The notes under the pieces: model-generated
What the model was told of the DNA's origin: nothing
The model's input: the letters and a program-made list of their open reading frames with translations, nothing else
Database searches by the model: none
NCBI GenBank assembly: GCA_015178975.1
Contig: WHVD01000073.1
Coordinates: forward strand, 310,001-374,000
Direction of reading: 5' to 3'
DNA from: Hysterangium stoloniferum
Taxonomy: Eukaryota > Basidiomycota > Agaricomycetes > Hysterangiales > Hysterangiaceae
Length of the DNA: 64,000 bases
In this document: in pieces, positions 59,250 through 64,000 of the stretch
Layout: each line of letters opens with the position of its first letter
Position numbering within the stretch: position 1 is the stretch's first letter
Position numbers and translations under genes: made by a program

Positions 59250-62200
59250 CTATACTGGAACAATGGCTGTGCGTCCTCCTAGGACTTCCACCAACCCCTT
59301 CAAGTGCGCCCACCACGGATTGATACCTCGACGGTTTTCCATGTCGGCATGTTTCTCCATGTCTGAGACGGGTGTGAAAACAATGGATGACCCTTGGATA
59401 GTTATGACAGCTGCTGATTCACGTGGTGCCTTTCTCTTTTTTTCTGGCATTGCACGGATTGCGGCAGCCTGCGATTCGATGAAAGCCATGCATTTCATCG
59501 AGAGGCGGACGGCACGCGCACGGTCTGTTGGGGAAGGCGTACCTCCCTGAAGAGTATGTCCTAGGGATGCAGACCTTGAGTCAAAGAGAGGGGAACCCTC
59601 TTCTTTCAATATCTTTGTTATAACCTCAGTTGTGTATAAACTCGAAGCTGCCTCGTTTCTAGATGTCATCATGCAAGTTGTTCACTTCTGGGTATAAGGT
59701 GTGACTCGTATTGGCTTACTTTAGCACCAGACGTCCTTCCGCTTCACCCTTGACATCAATCTTAAAACGAGTACGCAAGAATTCTACATCCGTTCGAAGA
59801 AGATCTAGGCTGACTCCATCTTCCGGTGTATAAACAAGGACGGCTCCGGACTTACATAACGTCTCAGTGCCGTAACTATGATTATTGAAAATAATGCTCA
59901 CCGCCAATGCACCCAAAGTCGCGATATAACCACATTTCCCACCTTGCGTCTCGACCACAAACACGCGATTCCTACTGGCCGAAGCGCTTTGTTTGATTGC
60001 ATCACATGCCTCAACAAGGGCGTTCAAACTGGTGTCGCTGCCCAGACTGAATTCCGTAAGTGGTACATTGTTAGATATTGTGGCAGGCAGATGCACCATG
60101 GGAATGTGAAAGGAAGGATAATGTTTCCTAGCCTGATCGAGAGTCAGCAGGGAGGTAAAGGCTTCAAATCCTCCAATTAGGAACAATGCATCAAATCGAT
60201 GTCGTTGAAACTGAGCCGCGACAGCTCCAAGATCTATGTCAGGTTGGGCACGATTTGTACCTAACTCTGAACCACCCCGTGGCATCCATGCATCAACGCG
60301 TAGCCACGAAAGCACGTCAATTTTATCATCAAGCAATCCTTTGAAGCCGTTGTGAATCGCTAGTGGTGTATGGCCACGACCAATACAGAATCTGACGGCA
60401 GCACGAGTGGCTGCATTCATGCCTCCAGCTGGTGCCCCGACACTAACGTATGCGCATTAGCCATCAAAGGGCATCATATTAGAGGGCAACATACTGCATG
60501 ATTGCAATGCGAAGCCTCTGTGGACAAGTGAGTACGGTAAAAAATAATTAGAGAAAGATAGAAAGAACCTTCTCTTCCCGTAATTTGAGACTATCATCAA
60601 GCAAGGTTGTTGCACGGAATGCTGACAGGACTTCTATGAATTCGGGATCACGCAAAGACACTGCTCTCTCAAAATCTTTGTCATGGATCGCTTGGGCGAC
60701 ATCACGGGTCTGTAGAAGTCGCAATTCTTAGCGATTGATGGTATAAGCAAAACACTGACATACCATTCTAACCGCATCCATTAGTGGAATACGGGTTATC
60801 TTGTTTTCATTCATACCGATCATATAGGAGGGTGTTTCAGGTGTCGCCTCGAGTAGAGCATGAACGGCTTCTACACCTTGTAAAGTCGGCTAATAATGGC
60901 TTAGTTGAGCAGGAGTGAAAGTATGCCCAAAAGAGTAAAATTCACCATAATTCGATCCCAGGCGCATGGTCTTCCCCCACGTTGCGTGTGTCCCAGAGTC
61001 GTGACTCTCGAATCAAGTCCCAATCGCTCAGCAAGTAGAGCTCTTACTTGTTCGGCTCTGATAGGCTTTAATGCGGCGTCATGAGCGCCTTCAGCAACAA
61101 TTACGATCGTCTTTCTCTTTCCTGCAGTCCGATGCTAGGGAGCGGAGCCGTGTCAGGATAACATGAACGTTAGATATTGTCTTCCCACCTCGTGAATAAC
61201 ACGACACATGTCGTCCTCCCATGGGTCTGTTGGAGGCCGCTCGGGAATGAATAGATAATCAGCGCCTCCACTGAGGCCGATTCCAATCAGCAACGCTCAA
61301 ATCAAACGGTGGAAGAATACCGAAAAAGTACCTGACTGCAGCTAACAAAGCCAACCATCCACAGTGCCTACCCATGACTTCCAGTACAAACGCGCGGGAA
61401 TGCGAGATGGCCGTAGAATTGATGTTGTCTATAGCTTCGCAAATACGGTGCAATGCCGTTGGGGCGCCGATAGTGAGATCTGTCATTGCCATATCATTGT
61501 CGATAGACCCAACTAAACCCACTATCTTGAGGTGGGCATGTAACTTTGCCTGCTCTGGAGTGATCAAACCTAGGTCCAGGTTGCTTGTATGGATAAGTGG
61601 TGTCAACTACTAGATACGAAACGCACCCTTTTCCAATAGTGATGCTGTAAGGGTAGGCCATTCTTGTCTGAGGACATCTGCACCAGTGAGGGATCCGTCT
61701 CCGCCACACACCACCAAGGCATCTATGCCTTCCGATATGAGATTTCGTGCGGAAGCCATCCTACCCTCGACAGTACGGAATGCCTTAGAACGAGCTGTAC
61801 CGATCACGGTCCCCCCCTGTATAACTATCAGCTTGTTTATTCGACATTGTAAGTCTACGCTGTCTTACCTCGCCTAGCCAGGTTCTCACATCGTCCCAGC
61901 CAACTCTGACAATGTATCTTCCCTTCAGTGTCTTTGCGGCCGGATTCCATGGGTCATCGATATCTCCCTCTCCATTCTTTAGAAGTGAACCGAATCCAAA
62001 ACGAAGATTTTCAATAACTTCAGGATTGGCAACTTGAGTATCCAAATCGATCGCATCTCTAGTTGGTAGGCTTTGTTCGGAAGCCTCCGAATTTCCTCTC
62101 ACGAGCCCTTCATATCCTTCACGCACCACATAGACCTCGCAGCCTCTGAGAGCATTTATATTATTATTAGAACGAAGAGTATTGGATACTAAGGAAGCTT

Positions 62201-62297
62201 ACTTAATGATTCCCGTACGGACTACCGAACGCACAACTGCATTCATTCCTGCACTATCGCCGCCAGAGGTCAACACCGCTATCTTCATCGTGGGCAT
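59250..62297 (-). CDS. ATP-dependent 6-phosphofructokinase
   Basis: Glycolytic enzyme, cytosolic. Start [20 protein letters not shown] at 62297. The N-terminal catalytic half has [106 protein letters not shown] and [11 protein letters not shown], covering the ATP and fructose-6-phosphate sites (GGDG, DND, MGRHCGW). The C-terminal half, which is regulatory in eukaryotes, repeats the pattern in altered form: [73 protein letters not shown] and [19 protein letters not shown]. About 10 introns. The C-terminal half keeps the effector-site residues of the family, so allosteric control is expected but not shown. TAG at 59250-59252. Confidence 0.93.
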
Positions 62298-62426
62298 TGT
62301 GGGTCTAGTCAGACCTAAGCACGGAACAAGTCCCAGACGGAATAGCGTTATCTTGGGCGCTAACTACGCTTCAGTTTCAAGCGGCGTGACATCGAGTGAC
62401 CAGCGTTCACTTGATACAATTCGAAA
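62298..62426. promoter_or_regulatory. Shared divergent promoter, phosphofructokinase / CCT5
   Basis: 129 bp between two start codons of highly expressed housekeeping genes. I see no TATA box. Bidirectionality is inferred from spacing. Confidence 0.4.
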
Positions 62427-64000
62427 ATGTCTCAACAATCCGAGGCAGTATATGCGACAGACGAGGTATTCCTTAAGCCCATCGATATATTTTTGCGCGT
62501 CTCACATGCCCTGATGCTTAGTACGGACGTCCGTTCATCATAGTCAGGGAGCAAGCAAGAAAAACACGCAGCCATGGCATTGAGGCGATTAAGGTGGAAG
62601 CATAACAAGAATCATTGTATTCGTACTTATTCATACTCATTCAATATATAGTCGCATATCCTTGCTGCTCGTACAGTTGCCAACATTATTCGGACTTCGC
62701 TCGGACCCAGAGGTACGTATTGAAATAACAAAATTAGCAGAGAAGGCCTGATTTGTTCCTTTCAGGTTTAGACAAGATTCTTATATCCCCTGATGGTGAT
62801 ATAACTGTCACAAACGATGGAGCAACAATCTTGGGTCAGATGGAAGTGGATCACCAGATTGCGAAACTCCTCGTTCAGTTGTCGAAGAGTCAAGATGACG
62901 AGATCGGTGATGGTACCACTGGTGTCGTAGGTTAGTATAAAACGTATTCTCTTTTTTGACCTCTAACCACTTGTCCTGTTATTAGTCCTTGCAGGTGCAT
63001 TGTTGGAGCAGAGCGAAAGTTTGCTGGATCGTGGGTTACATCCCATGCGCATCGCCGATGGTTTCGAGCGTGCCTGTGCTGTGGCCGTGGAACACCTGGA
63101 TCGAATTTCTGACAAAGTGGAATTTTCGAAAAACAACACTGAAAACCTGTTAAAGACTGCGTTAACAAGCTTAGGAAGCAAGATGTGTGTTTTTTTTTCG
63201 TTTTCATCAAAGCCATTATTGACCACCTGGCTTTAGTGTTTCAAAAGCACACACCCAGTTTGCTCAGATTGCAGTGGATGCTGTGTTGGCCGTCGCTGAT
63301 CTTGAGCGACGTGACGTACCCTTTGATCTTATTAAGGTCGACGGCAAAGTCGGTGGATCTTTATCCGATACAACACTTATCAAGGGTGTTCTTATCGACA
63401 AAGATATGTCTCATCCCGGGATGCCACGGACTATCAAAGATGCTCGTCTAGCTATTTTAACATGTCCGTTCGAGCCTCCCCGTCCCAAAACCAAACATAA
63501 ATTGGACATCACCAGTGTCGACGAGTACAAAAAGCTTCGCGAATATGAGAAGCAGAAATTCGAGAATATGATCAAGCAAGTTAAAGATACTGGCGCCAAT
63601 CTTGTAATCTGCCAATGGGGCTTCGACGATGAAGCAAACCATTTACTTCTCCAAAATGAGCTGCCCGCTGTTCGCTGGGTTGGTGGTCCTGAGATAGAGG
63701 TGAGACAGAGCTTTGGAAACTGATACAGTGTTTTCTGATATCAGCTGCTTCCGCAGTTAATTGCGATTGCCACACAAGGGCGTATTGTTCCTCGTTTTGA
63801 GGATCTTACCGCTAAGAAGCTAGGCAAGGCCGGAATTGTTCGTGAAGTGTCGTTTGGTACAACACGGGACAAGATGTTAATAATCGAAGAGTGTGCTAAC
63901 TCTCGTGCCGTGACAATATTTGTTCGTGGCAGCAACAAAATGGCAAGTAGTTCCTTTTCTACAAGATGGACTTGGTTAAACATTGCACAGATTATTGATG
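62427..64000 (+). CDS. CCT5: CCT5, epsilon subunit of the TRiC/CCT chaperonin (3' end outside window)
   Basis: ATP-driven folding of actin, tubulin and other proteins in the cytosol. Exon 1 is 62427-62465 ([13 protein letters not shown]), exon 2 from 62522 gives [20 protein letters not shown], later exons [19 protein letters not shown] then [20 protein letters not shown]. The nucleotide-binding motif GDGTTGVV is intact, followed by [20 protein letters not shown]. The middle has [34 protein letters not shown] and [20 protein letters not shown], epsilon-specific by eye. Next come [48 protein letters not shown] and [11 protein letters not shown]. Roughly the first three quarters of the protein lies inside the window. 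Introns are 45-60 nt. Confidence 0.95.

Overview
The window looks like nuclear DNA of a filamentous basidiomycete, most likely an Agaricomycete. Genes lie close together on both strands and are cut by many short introns (mostly 45-70 nt, GT..AG). The gene set is fungal: a Cwh43 GPI-lipid remodelling protein, an APSES/Bqt4-like nuclear-membrane protein, a Zn2Cys6 regulator, a Kre9/Knh1-like wall protein, a two-domain 6-phosphofructokinase and a histidine-acid phosphatase of the fungal phytase type. I rebuilt the gene models by hand from splice signals and family motifs, so exon borders are usually exact to a few bases but are not experimentally supported.

Layout, left to right. 1-15 kb: a disordered proline-rich protein (5' end cut by the window), secreted histidine acid phosphatase (-), an orphan stretch, an SH3 protein of the Lsb1/Pin3 type (-) facing a Nup159/Nup214-type FG nucleoporin (+), a pICln homologue (-) and a Nudix CoA-pyrophosphatase-like enzyme (-). 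15-28 kb: inositol-polyphosphate 5-phosphatase (-) divergent from CWH43 (+), whose stop lies 4 bp from that of the convergent AP-3 beta subunit gene (-), then an orphan gene (-). 28-29.6 kb: gene-poor, with a solo-LTR-like element and two related hairpins. 29.6-42 kb: ankyrin protein (-), VTT/TMEM41-type membrane protein (+), Zn2Cys6 factor (+), SDS22 (+), Bqt4-like protein (-), paraoxonase-like enzyme (-). 42-50 kb: Na+/Ca2+-exchanger-type transporter (+), PRMT5 (+), a tRNA-Tyr with an intron (-), and a small GPI-anchored Kre9-like protein with micro-exons (+). 50-64 kb: a giant acidic tandem-repeat protein (+), a MINDY-type deubiquitinase (+), 6-phosphofructokinase (-) and the start of CCT5 (+, cut by the window end).

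Most of the window is ordinary housekeeping sequence. The most unusual locus is 50.1-57.3 kb. It encodes a protein of roughly 2,300 residues made of about 75 copies of a 13-residue acidic repeat, then exactly 134 tetrapeptide units (1,608 nt), then more 13-residue repeats. It ends in a basic stretch and a CaaX prenylation box (CIVM). A one-base frameshift at a C5 run near 56,496-56,500 interrupts it, yet the shifted frame stays open through the last splice site to the CaaX end. The next gene, a MINDY-type deubiquitinase, also ends in a basic stretch plus CaaX (CVIM). I do not know a described family for the repeat protein and assign it no function.

Two partners of the animal methylosome, PRMT5 and pICln, are both encoded here about 31 kb apart. 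That may be chance.
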